From: Ricinus communis
Taxonomy: Eukaryota > Streptophyta > Magnoliopsida > Malpighiales > Euphorbiaceae
Assembly: GCF_019578655.1 (NCBI RefSeq)
Contig: NC_063256.1
Coordinates: 31,792,342-31,856,341, forward strand
Length of the DNA: 64,000 bases
Reading direction: 5' to 3'
In this document: one piece after another, positions 48,100-60,540 of the stretch
Layout: each line of letters begins with the position of its first letter
Position numbering within the stretch: the first letter of the stretch is position 1
Position numbers and translations under genes: made by a program
Notes under the pieces: model-generated
What the model was told of the DNA's origin: nothing
What the model saw: the letters and a program-made list of their open reading frames with translations, nothing else
The model's database searches: none

Positions 48100-50280
48100 C
48101 TCTCATTTGGGTTGGAAAAGACAAGAGAGCAGTTAGTTGGAGAGGGTACCTATATCACCGAAGATCCGATTAGTGCTAGAATACCTTGAATGACTAAGAC
48201 ATCAAGCTTCTATAGTCGAAGTGCAAGCTGTACCAAAGATAGCCGATGAGAGAGCTAATGAATAAGACTTCGAGATCCTCAAGAATGTTGTGATTGAAGA
48301 CCTAAGGGGTGTGATTCGAGAGGAACTCCAACAACTTTTGACTGGGATGACTACGAATCAATCCTCGCTTGCTACTCTAATTGCACCAGCTGCCCTTGCG
48401 GTAGTTAATCCTCCTACTATTGTTGACTTGGCTGTGATTGCCACTAAAACAACTATTGCTACCACAGCAGGAGGGGAGTGCCCGAAACTTTTGGAATTTT
48501 GATGAATTCATGCTAAACCAAGCTAAGAAAGAGACTGCCCTTGGCACCAATAAAGCTGTAAGTGGCTTAAGTGCTAGGCTTAACAAGACGTAAGGCATGC
48601 TGAAAATTAAAGGGTTGGACCCGACCTATGATTTTGAAGAGCTAGTTTTCACAAGAGAATATAAGCTGTATGCGAAGTTCAAAATGCCCAAGATGAACAA
48701 GTTCAACAAGACTGGTGATCCAAAAGCTCATCTAAAGTAATATGTCACTATCATGGGAACTACTCAGCTAATTAGGACCCAAATTATCAAGTTATTTGTG
48801 TTGTCTTTGGAAGGATCTGCTGTAAACTAGTAATATGGACTCGAGAAATTCACCAAAGCTGAATAGCGAGATTTTTGTAACTCTTTTATCAAGCAATATA
48901 ATTACAACACTCACTTGGAAGTGTCAATAAGGGATCTCGAATCCGCTAAATAGAAACCAAATGAGTCTTTCTCTGACTTCTTTATTAGGTGGAGGAATAA
49001 GGCTGGGTTGATGAAAAATAAGCCTGCTGAGAAGGACCAAGTTCGTATGGTGGTCTGAAATGTTCTACCAAGCTAGGTTGAGAGGCTTCAAATGATGAAC
49101 CCAAAAACCTTCATGTAAACATATGATAACGGGCTTCAATTTGAAGAGATAGAGAATGATAAGAGAAAGCACATGCGAACATGTGGGAGGCCAAACTATC
49201 ATGCTGGAGGGAGCAGAACCCTATATGTGAATGTTGTCTAGAACTCAAAGAAGTTCTCCAACTTCAAGCAGCCTCTCTTAAATATTCTTTAAGAGGTTAG
49301 TTGAAAATGGCCTGCTCCAACCCATGACCCTTAAGAACCCATATAACCCCAATGCATAAGGATGTAAACCCAACACCTACTGCAAATTCCACCAAGCACC
49401 CGGACACCACACGTACAACTATATCTGGCTTAAGCATGAAATTCAAGGCCTCATTGATACTAGAAACTTAACCGACCTTGACCAGCAGTACCAAGAGAAA
49501 TCCTTTACCTAACTACAATAACACACCACCCTCAAACCAAGTGTTCATGATCACCCCCTATTTTAGTGAAGAAAAGGAGGTCATGGACTCTTTCTAAGAC
49601 ATATTATATACCCAAAACAGAATCAAAGCCAGAGCCAAAAATCCTATAAAGAACCTTCATCGAGCTGGGGGCACCATTATCCATAGTGTTCCAAAACCTA
49701 GTCAGGAGTAGGAAAGTCAAGCCCTTATCATCGAGAAATGGTCCTAGCCCTTTCAATGGTCAATATTGTGAGTATCACCATGCATGTGATGGATCAATGC
49801 AGTTGCCTTAAGTATAGATTTCAGGACCTAATTGACTAGGGATTGGTAACTGGAACAACATCCTCGGGAAGAGTATGAAGACCTATTAGGGCAACCTTCG
49901 GGCAAGTTTGACTTCAAAGTTCATTATTTAAGGCCCCCTTTTGGTTGACATTTGGATCAAAGGCATTGTGTCGTGTGGCTAGGGATCGGATGATGATGAG
50001 CAAGTCAGTGATGGCTATATATATATATGGTACAACTCTAGGGATGAGTTTGAAGTCCAAGACAGTGTGGCAAAGGATATATGTGCAGATAATGATTTCG
50101 ATAAAGAAATTGAGCTAGTGGGTAAATGTAAAGACACTGGAGTAGAGGAGTGGATCAGCTCTGCAATTGCAGAGTCTAATCCTAACATTACTCATTGGCC
50201 TATAAATATGAGTACACCCCCTTCAAACCTCCCTACACGCATTTTAGTACTTCTAAATAAAAAACCATGACTCAAATAAG
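48100..50280 (+). pseudogene. Element B gag and start of protease region
   Basis: It aligns with A gag throughout. Visible pieces are GVIREELQQLLTG (48305), NFDEFMLNQAKKETALG, KFKMPKMNKFNKTGDPKAHLK (48680-48740), and a later EYHHACDG Cys/His-containing segment (about 49770). Many stops. The element breaks off near 50280 at copia sequence, so its pol is missing. Confidence 0.65.
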
Positions 50281-50537
50281 TGTCAAAGCCTTTAAAATCC
50301 TTCTCAAAATCCTAATTGGCAATGAGTGGATCAAACGTGGGAAATTCCATCTTTCTTCTTTCAAAGCAATGTAGCACACCAAGCTTGACTATGGCTTTTT
50401 CAAAGAAAAGTCATTTCCTTTTTCAAATTAAATCCTCAATTACAACTTGTAACCTTAATTTCTATGAGATGTGAAATGTTTAGAGCTTCTGCTGCGCTAC
50501 TGCATGTGTTTTTTCTAACAGTGGTATTAGAGCCAAT
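50281..50537 (+). mobile_element. Copia element: 5' LTR remnant and primer-binding site
   Basis: TGGTATTAGAGCCAAT at 50522-50537 is the initiator tRNA-Met PBS (consensus TGGTATCAGAGCC with one change). LTR-like sequence ending TCTAACA comes directly before it. Only the right part of a 5' LTR can be present, as element B gag lies just upstream. Confidence 0.65.
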
Positions 50538-51650
50538 TTGCTAATAGTTGAGGATTTTTAATAATTCAATGAGAATTGGATAGAAAAAGTTAATTTGATT
50601 GCATGTAGGATGATTTTGGGCTTAGGAATCCATTTGATGTGTTTCTTTGATCTATTCTTATGGTTTGTAAATTTAATTATTTCAATCAGGGTTGTAATTA
50701 ATTATTTTGGTACCTTTTGATTTTGTAATCTTATTTCACCTTTGTATCCCAAGGTTTATAAATCGTATAGTGTTACAAGTGAAAAAATTTGAAGATTCAA
50801 GAATCAAAAGGGAACCAGATCATCTAAAATGCAAGAAAATCAGATCGTCAAGATGTGATTTAGACTTTTAGTTTTCTTATAATTTATTATAAGCCTAGGT
50901 GCCTAATTTAATTCATGGCTCTAGAATTAAATTATAACAAATAGCACTTAATCATCTGAGTTTATTTATCCGTTTTGATATGCATAGGATATATGGTTAA
51001 AACGGATGTATGCTAGTGAGACCTAATAAAGATTAAAATCTTCCAATTAATATTAAGTTGATAAATGGTATGACTTGAGAAATTGATATCATGGCTCTCC
51101 ACTATGTAAAATTTAAAGATTTTTACGGTCTTAGTAATCGATCATGGATAAACTGTGAGGGTTATGAAAGATCATGTGATAATCTGTTGAATTTTATTAA
51201 GCATTTGATGTTATAAGTATAGTTGTTATTAGTGGCCAATATGTCGACTCACGATAAGGTTCTAATATTGCAATTATATTTATTAGATACTAGGCTCGAC
51301 TTAACTATATACAATGGACAATAATCGACTAAACATGATGTTTAAAGTACTTGGAGCCGAAGTGTAATTTGATCATGCATGAGATGCATATAATATGATA
51401 TATTTACTTATAAAATGTTAGTAATATTTATTTATAAAATATTAGTAACCCAATAATCGACTAAACGTGAGGGATACTAAAATTTAATAAGAAACCAATC
51501 ACCCACTAGAAATCCACTAATGAGGATTTCCGTTTCTCACTAGGAAGTGTGAGATTCACCAAGTTAGTGGGAGTCATCATTTAGATTTAAAGACCAAACT
51601 CAAAATCAAATTATATAACAAGTCACTAATAATCTACTATTCTTTGCAAA
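50538..51650 (+). other. Copia leader and degraded gag region
   Basis: About 1.1 kb between the PBS and the first recognisable coding pieces. No sustained frame and no zinc knuckle seen. It probably holds a leader and an eroded gag. Confidence 0.4.
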
Positions 51651-54600
51651 GTTAAAAGCCCCTCCCCCTAATCCATTTGCAAGCATATTTGATGCTAACC
51701 GGTTGACTGGACTAAGTTTCATTGACTGGCTCAGGAATTTGGGAATAGTTCTCAATTCTTTACAAAACTAAGCTGAGTATATGAATTCCTTAAAGGTTAA
51801 GGAAGGTGAAGGATTTGGTAAAAAGTAGGATCCTTAAAGAGGATAAGATAGTTCTAAAAATTAGGAATGGAGCAAGTGTTGCTGCATTTGCCATAAGAAT
51901 TGCTTATGTTATTTTGTGTAAGGGATGTAAATTAATATTAGAGGATTTCTTATATGTACCTAATGCATACAAAAACATCATTTCACTTTCTGCTTTAGTA
52001 GTTGCGAATTATAACAAGTTTGCAAATGATGTTTGTCGAGTTTATTTTGGAAATGAGTGTATGCATATGGTACTTTAATTAATGGTCTCTATTATTTTAA
52101 ATTTATATGTAGATAAAATTGGAACACATAATATGAACATAAATGCCAAAGCAACCAAAGAACTAAATCTGAGATACTTGTAGCATATGAGATTAGGTCA
52201 TATTGTAGAAGAAAGAATCACTAAGTTGGCTAAAATGGGATTAGTAAATTCCATTAATTCTAAACTATATCTGACATGTAACTCTTGTCTTCAACACAAA
52301 ATAATAGGATCACCCTTATAAGATAAGGGGAACGAGCCTCAAATGTTTTAGGACTGATACATAGTGATGTATGTGGACTTTTTAACATTGTGGCTCGTGG
52401 TGGTTACAATTACTTCATTACATATACTGATGATTTATTATGGTATGGGTATTTGTACCTTATGAAGTACAAGTCATAATCTTTTGAAGAGTTCAAAGAA
52501 TTAATGGCTAAAGTAGAGAATCAAACAAGAATAAGTATTAAAGTCCTTCAATTTGATTGAGCTGGTGAATATTTAAGCAATGAGTTTGATAAGTTCCTAA
52601 AGAAATGCAGCATTGTTTCACAACTTACTCCCCTAGAACACCATAATTGAGTGATGTATCCGAAAGGAGGAGTCACACCTTGTTAGACATGGTATGATTG
52701 ATGATGAGCTTTACTGATTTATCCACTTCCTTATAGGGATATGCCCTCTTTACGAGGTTATACCTTCTGAATAGAATGCCTTCCAAGTTTGATCCTAAAA
52801 CTCCATATGAGATATGGAATGGCAGGGAACCCAGTTTTAAACATGTTAAGATTTGGGGTTGTCCAGCTTTTGTGAAAAAGCTAAAAATGAACAAATTGGA
52901 GGCCCGATCTGTTAAAGGCAGATTTGTTAGATATCCTAGAGAAACGAAGGGATATTATTTTTATCTTCCTATTGAACTGACTATTATTATTAGTAGGGAT
53001 GCTCTGTTTTCTAAAACACAGTTTATTCAAGAAAGTGGGAGCTAAATGAAGATAGAATTCAATAAAGTGTCATTTAAATAGTAAATAAGTCAAGAACCAA
53101 TCAATGAACCAACACCTATCAACCCTGTTATTACATTACCTCGAAGACCTAGTAGAATTTCTCATCCACCAAAGAGATATGGCATGCTCCATGGGAATGT
53201 AAAAGAGTTTGTTCATTTATGGAGATGTAAATCATATAGATGATCCTACTAGTTATGAAGAGGTAATATCAGATATTGACTCTAGTAAATGGAATGAGGC
53301 AATAAGATCAGAAATGGATTCCATGTATAAGAATGTTGGTTCTTGTAGACCCTCCCGAAGGTATAATACTAATAGGGAACAAATGGGTTTATAAGAGAAA
53401 GATTGGTTCTAATGGGAAGGCTGAAACCTTCAAAGCTAAGCTAGTGGCGAAAGGGTATCGTCAAAGGCAAGGAATTGACTATGAGGAAACTTTCTCGCTT
53501 GTAGCCATTTTTAAATCCATTAGGATTTTATTAGCCATTGCTGCAGACTATGATTATGAGATTTAACAGATGGATGTCAAAATAGCCTTCCTTAATGGAT
53601 ATATTGAGGAGGACATCTATATGGACCAACCTATGGGCTTTGAATCCAATGATACTTATAATAAAGTATGTAAGCTTAAGAGATCCATTTATGGCCTTAA
53701 GCAAGCTTCGAGAAATTGGAACATCCGTTTTGATGATGCAATCAAATTGCTTAGTTTTATAAAAAATATGGATGAACCATGTGTGTACAAGAGGGTTAGT
53801 GGGAGTGCTATTACTTTTCTTATACTTTATGTAGATGACATATTGTTGCTCAAAAATGATATAGGCATGTGACTTCCACAAAAGTATGACTGTCAAAGAT
53901 TTTCTCTATGAAAGACTTAGGTGAAGCAACCTATATTTTGGAAATTCGTAACTATAGAGATAGATTGAAAAGGACTATAGGCCTTTCCCAAGGTCTTTAC
54001 TTAGACAAGGTGTTAAAGAAATTCAACATGCTTGATTCTAAGAGAGGATTGTTACCTTTTAGGCATGTTATTCATCTTTCAAAGAACATGTCTCCAAAGA
54101 CATCTGGTGAGAGAGAACAGACGACCATGATTCCATATGCTTCAATAGTTGGAAGTTTATTGTATGCTATATTGTGTACTAGGCCAAACATTGCCTATGT
54201 TGTCAGTGTGACTAGTAAGTTTCAGTCTAACTCAGGCGAGGAGCACTGGGCAGTGGTCAAGAATATCTTTAAGTACTTGCGAAGGACTAAAGATATATTC
54301 TTGACATATGGTGGAGGAGAATTAAGCTTACATGGTTATACGAATTCTGATTTTCAATCAGATGTGGATGATAGAAAGTCTATCTCAAGGTCTGTATTTA
54401 TATGCAATGGAGGAGCAGTAAGCTGAAAAAGTTCCAAACAGGATACTACTGTAGACTCTACTATAGAGGCCAAGTATGTTGTTGCATCTGATGCAACAAA
54501 AGAAGCGATTTGGATTAAAAAGTTCGTAATAGAACTTTGGAGTGGTTCCAAACATCGTATGAATAGTACCTCTCTTCTATAACAACAATGGGGCTATTGC

Positions 54601-54828
54601 ACAAGCCAAGGAACCTAGGTCTTATCAGGAATCCAAACATATTAAAAGACGCTTCTATATCATATATGAGATCATTGGTAGAGGCGATATATTCATGCAA
54701 AGAATAGAATCATAACATAATATAGCTGATCCCTTTACCAAAGCTGTGATGCATATATAATTGGATCGCCATCTTGAGAAGATGGGGTTCAAATATTATC
54801 CTGATTGGCTTTAGTACAAGTGGGAGAT
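51650..54828 (+). pseudogene. Ty1/copia gag-pol (protease to RNase H), broken by stops
   Basis: Order of visible pieces: late protease (LILEDFLYVPNAYKNIISLS, 51935), GAG-pre-integrase (LRHMRLGH-like, 52180), integrase core fragments (DDLLWYGYLYLMKY, 52430; FDxAGEYLSNEF, 52555), integrase C-terminal (FDPKTPYEIWNGREPSFKHV, 52785), RT (WNEAIRSEMDSM, 53290; KLVAKGYRQRQGIDYEETF, 53440; LYVDDILLL intact, 53825) and RNase H (SGYTNSDF-like, 54340; STIEAKYV, 54460). Integrase before RT is the copia order. The polypurine tract AAGTGGGAGATTG lies at 54818-54830. At least eight stops or frameshifts interrupt it. Confidence 0.8.
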
Positions 54829-55370
54829 TGTTAGATGTATGTCCTAAAAACCAATTGGACTTTTTGGTTTTTGGTTCATACATTATGATATTATTTTATT
54901 AATGCAGTTGTCTGTCATTCATTTGTAGTAATATAATTATTGAATGAGTCCTACAATATTTATTAAGGACTCCATTCTCAATCGTTGAAAATATGAGTGA
55001 CCTTTAGAATAAATATTATAAACTAGTTCTTGGTCGTAGGATTAAATATTAGACATCTATAATATGGAAGACCAACATAATATGCTTAGCCCTATGATTA
55101 GTATGAGCTACTAATAAATATAGGATGGTAAGTCTGATGCCATTTAGTATGAGTTATTAAGTTAATCATTATGGATCACTTGTGACACGAGTGGACTGAA
55201 CATACTTGAAGAAACAATGAATCACATGGATGATTTACTTAATTCACTGATTTATTATCAAGTTATGATAGTGTAGCTAATCCTCAGACTTGAGGTGACA
55301 AAGTTGTCTCATGAATATGTAATTGGAATTTGCTTATGCTTTAGGTATTCGTTCATAACTAGAATAGGTA
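54829..55370 (+). repeat. 3' LTR of the copia element, truncated
   Basis: It starts TGTTAGATGTATGTCC just after the polypurine tract, typical for plant copia LTRs. It ends near 55370 where gypsy RT sequence of element E begins, without a visible LTR end or target duplication. Confidence 0.6.
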
Positions 55371-55580
55371 CTTGCAGATAGTGGCTCCAGTTGCATATGC
55401 ATGAAGGCAGGTGTTCATCAACAAGGAATCCATTATCTTGAGGTTGACAAGGCAAAAGTGGACATAATTGCAAACTTACCATACCCTACCAATGTTAGGG
55501 AAGTGCGCTCTTTTCTTGGACATGTAGGATTTTATCGCAGGTTTATCAAGGATTTCTCCAAGTAACTGATTAATAAGGTG
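55371..55580 (+). pseudogene. Element E reverse transcriptase C-terminal end
   Basis: EVDKAKVDIIANLPYPTNV then REVRSFLGHVGFYRRFIKDF (55450-55562) is the end of gypsy RT before RNase H. It is followed by a stop. RNase H does not follow; unrelated sequence starts at about 55580. Confidence 0.8.
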
Positions 55581-57012
55581 TTCGGTCTCCGGTAGTTATT
55601 CAGTTCCCAATAGCTAGTATTTTTTTAGACAAAACTGTTGATAGCTGTTAGGAGTTGACCATAAATTTCCAGCACTCAGGAGTTAGCAAAATTAAAGTGC
55701 ATGGAACTTGCTTACACATAAATATGTCAATATACTGTACATTGTTAACTTTAGATACTAATACAAATCACTAGAGATACACACATCTATATTTTATAAG
55801 TTCAGATGTTGCCCAAACAACAATGCTAAGGGAGAGATACGACTTGGCATTTTATTTCATATTAACTGGGTATGGAATTTGCAAGTAGTAATAATTGCTT
55901 GGTTTTATATTTATTACACTAATAACAAAATTAATTTTAGTAGTAGCAATAGTTGCTTGAAAACTAAAATTAGAGAACTTACTCCCATGTATTTAGGATT
56001 TTAATTTGTTTAGATTACTCTTTATCTTATCCTTCCTTATAGGGATAACATCATATAGGAAGTTTTTTTCTTTTTTATAAGGATTATCTTATTAGGGTTT
56101 AGGTTTCCTATATAAGGAGGCTAGTTCCACCAAGTAGAGGACGACTAAGAGTGCTTTGATTATTATTTTTCTTCTATCTTCTTCTATTCTTTTCTTGTGA
56201 ATTTTTACTCCACCATGTGTGGCTAAGTTTTTAGTTTATGATTCAAGAGTGAATAAATTCCAATTGTGATTTTGTGAGGCTTTGTGCTTAACAAAATTCT
56301 TCTTTAATTCAAGTATTCTTTATTTCTTATTTTTATTATTTATGAATTTTTGATATTGATTGAACTGACGACTCAACTTTTATATTTATTTTTCTATTGC
56401 TAAACTTTGAGTTTGTGATCCGTAATTGTCATGAACGATTGACACAAGTAGCAAGGAGCTGGCTCATGTGTGTGTGATTGCAGCCTTTTTGAATTACATA
56501 GCTTGCATGATAGGCTCTAGGGAAATAAAGGAACAATATTAATTCAATTGCAGCTATCTCAATTAATTAATATTGGTTTAGTCATTCTCATTATTCTTAA
56601 TGCTATCATTGAGTTGATATGGAACGCTATCGTGCCCAGTTGACTGATGGTAAGTTTTGATTTGGATGATGGGTTTGAGTCAATTATATTAGGAGAATTT
56701 ACACTTGTTGCAGCTTTTCTGAATAAGTAGACTAAGTACTTGAATAGAAAAATTGATATTTAAGCCTATGATCATGATTACAATTGGATGGAATTAGCAC
56801 TCTTGAATTGGAAATTTGTTAAGATTGATTTTTATTTACTTTAATATTCAGCCTTCATTATTTTCTATTTATTTATAATTTTGGTTCAAACATTCAAAAT
56901 CCCCCCATTTTTATTTAATTTTGAGAAGCTATTCACATTGGTTCCCTTGGGATTCGACCTGGTTTCACTATTTCTACAAGTTAGTTTAAGAAAATCAGTA
57001 ATTTATTTTGAA
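55581..57012 (+). mobile_element. 1.4-kb insertion in pol of E, probably a solo LTR of another family
   Basis: AT-rich sequence unlike the neighbouring elements. It has a TATA box (CCTATATAAGGAGG, near 56109) and, near its right end, GGGATTCGACCTGG, a string common near the 3' end of plant LTRs. Possible ends are TGTTCGG (near 55580) and CTTCGACA (near 57012). No target duplication was verified and RNase H of the host element is missing, so a deletion accompanied or preceded it. Confidence 0.45.
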
Positions 57013-58175
57013 GGGCTTCGACAACCCGTTCATAACCACACTGCTAGGAAGGTTCTAGGGGCTGGGTTCTATTGACCGACCATTTTTCGGGATGCTAGAG
57101 CACTCGTGCATGTTTGTGATGCATGCCAGAGGTCAGGTAACATCTCTACTCGTGATGAGATGCCCCAAACGAGCATTCAAACGGTTGAGATTTTTGATGT
57201 TTGGGGCATTGACTTCATGGGGCCCTTTCCTTCTTTTAGAAATAAGTATATCCTTGTTGTTGTTAAGTATTCTCTAAGTGGCTGGAAGAACAAGCATTCT
57301 AGACTGATGATGCTAGAGTTGTTATTAAGTTCCTTAAGAGATTATTTGCTAGGTTTGGCATACATATGGCACTGATTAGTGATAGAGGGACTCATTTTGT
57401 AATGCCCAACTGGAATGAGTACTTCAGCGATATGGAGTGACCCACAGGTTTTCTACACCCTATCACCCGCAGACTAGTGGGCAAGTAGAGGTTACTAATA
57501 GGTGTTTGAAACACATTTTAGAGAAAATCGTGGGGGTGAGTAGGAAGGATTGGGCAAATAAGTTAAATGATGCACTTTGGGCATTTAGGACCGTCTATCG
57601 TACTTCTACAGGTTTTACACCTTATAGGCTTGTGTATGGGAAAGCTTGCCATTTACTCATTGAGTTAGAGCACAAAGCCCTTTGGGCCTTAAGAACTTGT
57701 AATTTTGATGTTGATTCTGCAGGTAAACAAAGACAGTGGCAACTCAATGAGTTAAATGAGCGCCGCCAGTAAGCATATGGCAACTCATTCATCTATAAGG
57801 AGTGGACTAAGAGGTGGAACGACAAGTGACTAAAGGGCTCTAAGGAGTTTCAAGTTAGGAACCGAGTTTTGCTCTACAATTCACATCTCCGTTTGTTTCG
57901 AGGGAAGCTCAGGAGTCCCTTGTCAGGACCGTTGTGTTCCCATATAGCATAGTTGAGTTGCATCATCCTGATAAAGGAAGTTTCAAGGTGAATGGCCATC
58001 GATTGAAGCATTATCATGGAGACTCGCTTGAGATCGAGGAGTGGGTCAAATGGTGTTGTTCCAGCGAAATTGACCTTCTATATGAGTCCAACTACATGAC
58101 TCGGTCAAAAGAAGTGCTCTCGGGAGGCATTCCCGAGCTTATCCTTTACATTTCTGCGTTTGTGAACATTTGACT
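57013..58175 (+). pseudogene. Element E integrase
   Basis: Zinc-finger region (NHTARKVLGAGFY, then [11 protein letters not shown] at 57118). Core with GIDFMGPFP (57207), SDRGTHF (57381) and [13 protein letters not shown] (57466), giving the D, D and E of the catalytic triad. C-terminal domain with VELHHPDKGSFKVNGHRLKH (57955-58010). Frameshifts near 57290 and 57400 and a stop at 57772 separate the pieces. It is closely similar to the element C fragment at 37619-37997. Confidence 0.85.
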
Positions 58176-58299
58176 TATCTTTTCTAATTAGCTCATTTTT
58201 ACATTTCGGTTGGTTTTGAAGTTAACTTTTTTCATTTTTATGTCGTTTTTTATTGAAAATTACTTGCTTGTATAGATTATTGAGTTATACAGGTGTTAG

Positions 58300-58715
58300 T
58301 GCACAAAACGGAGTAAAAGCACATTTATGGGCTTCAACACGGGACTAACACGGTTTCAGACATGGCCCATGCTGCACTACACGACCCGTGCCCAACTTCC
58401 CAAGGCGTGTTGATTGTGAAAAACGAAGCTATACGCATTCTAAGAGTCATACGACCTACAATACGACCCGTGCTACTCTACGCGGCCCGTGTCTAATTAC
58501 CTAGGGCGTGTTGGGTATAAAAATTGGAGAGTTACATGGTCCCCGAGAGTCACACAGTTTATAAGATGGCCCGTGTACATCAACACGGCTCGTGTCGAAA
58601 CCATGTTGATTATAAGGCATTCTAGGACACAGTGTGGTTGGGAGCACAACTTGGACATGGCCAGTGTGCGCCCAGAACACGAGTGTGTCAGATGCATCAG
58701 CTATAAAAAGATGAG
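58300..58715 (+). promoter_or_regulatory. U3-like internal promoter module before ORF3 (element E)
   Basis: A cluster of AACACGG, GGCCCGTG and CGTGTT inverted repeats at about 58335-58690 is followed by CTATAAAAAG at 58701-58710. This is the same order as in the LTRs and in element C (36990-37300). Similar strings such as AACACGGGACTAACACGG occur in the U3 of solo LTR F. The TATA box is about 119 nt before the predicted donor at 58829. Confidence 0.5.
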
Positions 58716-58828
58716 AATAACATGGGCGTTTGGTGTATCACGACTGTTTCAGAGCAAAAATCTTTCTCGGGTATTCTTTATGAATTTTCAGTCTTTGTGC
58801 AATTTTTTCGTGTTTTGCCATTAACCCA

Positions 58829-59288
58829 GTAAGCTTTCTTTTTTATTTTCTAATTTCTTTTCGTTTTAATTTTTAGTTTTTAATTTTTTATTAATTTTAA
58901 TTTTATTGTTTTATTTTTATTTATTTATTTATTTTATTTTTATTGTATTTTTATTTTTAAATTTTAATTTCTGCTGATTATTTGAGGTATAGTTTAGTTA
59001 TTTAATTCTCATTATGTAATTTGGCCTTTTCTTTTAATCTGCCTTACAGTACTAAATTGCGGAAGTTAGTGACTGTTACTTATTAGTGTACTAGAATATC
59101 ATTGGCCATTACACTCTTTGCAGGAATTAGAATCTTGTGGCATTTTCTAATGCCTCAAATTTTATGTTTAGAAATTTTCAATCGTTATGCTCTCATAATT
59201 TTGGCTAAATCTTTGTGCTATTTGAATTATTTATCTGCTATGTATACGTTATTTTCTATGTTTCTATTATTGAATAATACTTTTTCAG
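58829..59288 (+). other. Predicted intron before ORF3 (element E)
   Basis: Donor CCCA|GTAAGC at 58829 and acceptor CTTTTTCAG ending at 59288, 460 nt, T-rich. The ORF3 ATG is at 59294. Position and size match the intron predicted in element C (415 nt, ATG five bases after the acceptor). Confidence 0.5.
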
Positions 59289-59293
59289 ATACA

Positions 59294-60540
59294 ATGTCAG
59301 AACGCACCACACAGCAGCCTCCACAATAGGCACACTACAAGAGATGTTGCACAGAAGCAGACGTCTCTTTTTCACAACAGCAGGGTTCAACACCACCCGT
59401 ACCAGCACAACCGCTATAGCCAGCCAGACCTCAAAGACCTTTGGCACTACCAGCCCCCGCGTGACACAAAGTGCTTACATTTTAATCCGCAGACCACGAG
59501 CAGCGCTTCCAAGCTCTTCGATGGAAGCAAGCCGAGACTGGATGGTGTATTGACTTTATAGCTCTAGAGAATGTCAGACTAGCCCCGGAGGTGAGAGAGC
59601 TCTTTGAGACCCTACCATATGCTCAATTCTTCGACATTATCGAGCCCACCTACCAGGAGCTCACTATAGAGTTCTGCAACACCTTCTTTCTACAGTAGTA
59701 GATTACTAATTGGCATCAGCCGAATGCTATTTCTTTCAGGCTGAGGGGCAGACAGTTCTTGATGATAGTGCCTCAGTTTTTGGGATGCACCTAGGGCTGT
59801 GGACTCAGCATGAGATCACTGGAGAGGCCTACCACGAGTGCTTATATACTCACCCCCTTATGAGAGGATGTGAGATGAGATTGTGACCAGACTAGAGCAT
59901 TACTACTTGAGCCACTCAAAGGCATCTAACATTCTAGACCAGCTCCGATATCTGTATACACTTCTGGTTTACACCATTACAGGCAGAGGGGAGAGCTTTG
60001 GGGTAGTGACGCAGACTAATGTCTTCATCCTTTGGGCACTAGACTAGCGGAGGAAGTTGGATATGGGCTACCTCCTAGCCAATCAGAACAGGACCTTCAT
60101 AAGGGAGTCTAAGAAGATTCATATCTGTTTTGACCCCTACATCACATGTTTGGCTAGGAGCTTGGATGTTTTGGATGATTGTTTGAGTGAGCTAACTCAA
60201 ATAGGGGATATGTTACCAATAAGAGTCTGCCAGATGATTAACATGCGATGGTGAGGCTGTCCTGTGGCCTTGTGCTGAGTATAAATTAGTTAGTTGGATC
60301 CACGGAGGTTGTGGAGGCTGTGGCTAGAAAGCACCCGGGACCCGGTGTGGGACATCATAGAGCCACGCCCTCGAGATGTACTCTGACCCAAGACGTGCTC
60401 CGCCGTCTCTCTCTGGGGCTTCCATCTTATATAACGCCAAGACTTACGTAAGGCTCGGACAGTGCTCAGATTGCTTAGACATGCTTTTAGACCTTCAACA
60501 GGAGCACTTCATTGAGTTTAGGCAGTTCTGGGAGGGGACC
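59294..60540 (+). pseudogene. Third ORF of element E (ATHILA ORF-1-like), first part
   Basis: It begins MSERTTQQPPQ then a stop. The family core is seen as LFETLPYAQFFDIIEPTYQE (about 59603-59660), RLRGRQFL-like and HLGLWTQHEITGEAYHECLY (59790-59850). These match element C ORF3 closely, across frameshifts. It is cut at 60540 by solo LTR G and resumes at 62016. Confidence 0.7.

Noticed and set aside
53531..53896. 121-codon minus-strand frame
   Set aside because: It lies antisense to copia RT, which has clear motifs on +.
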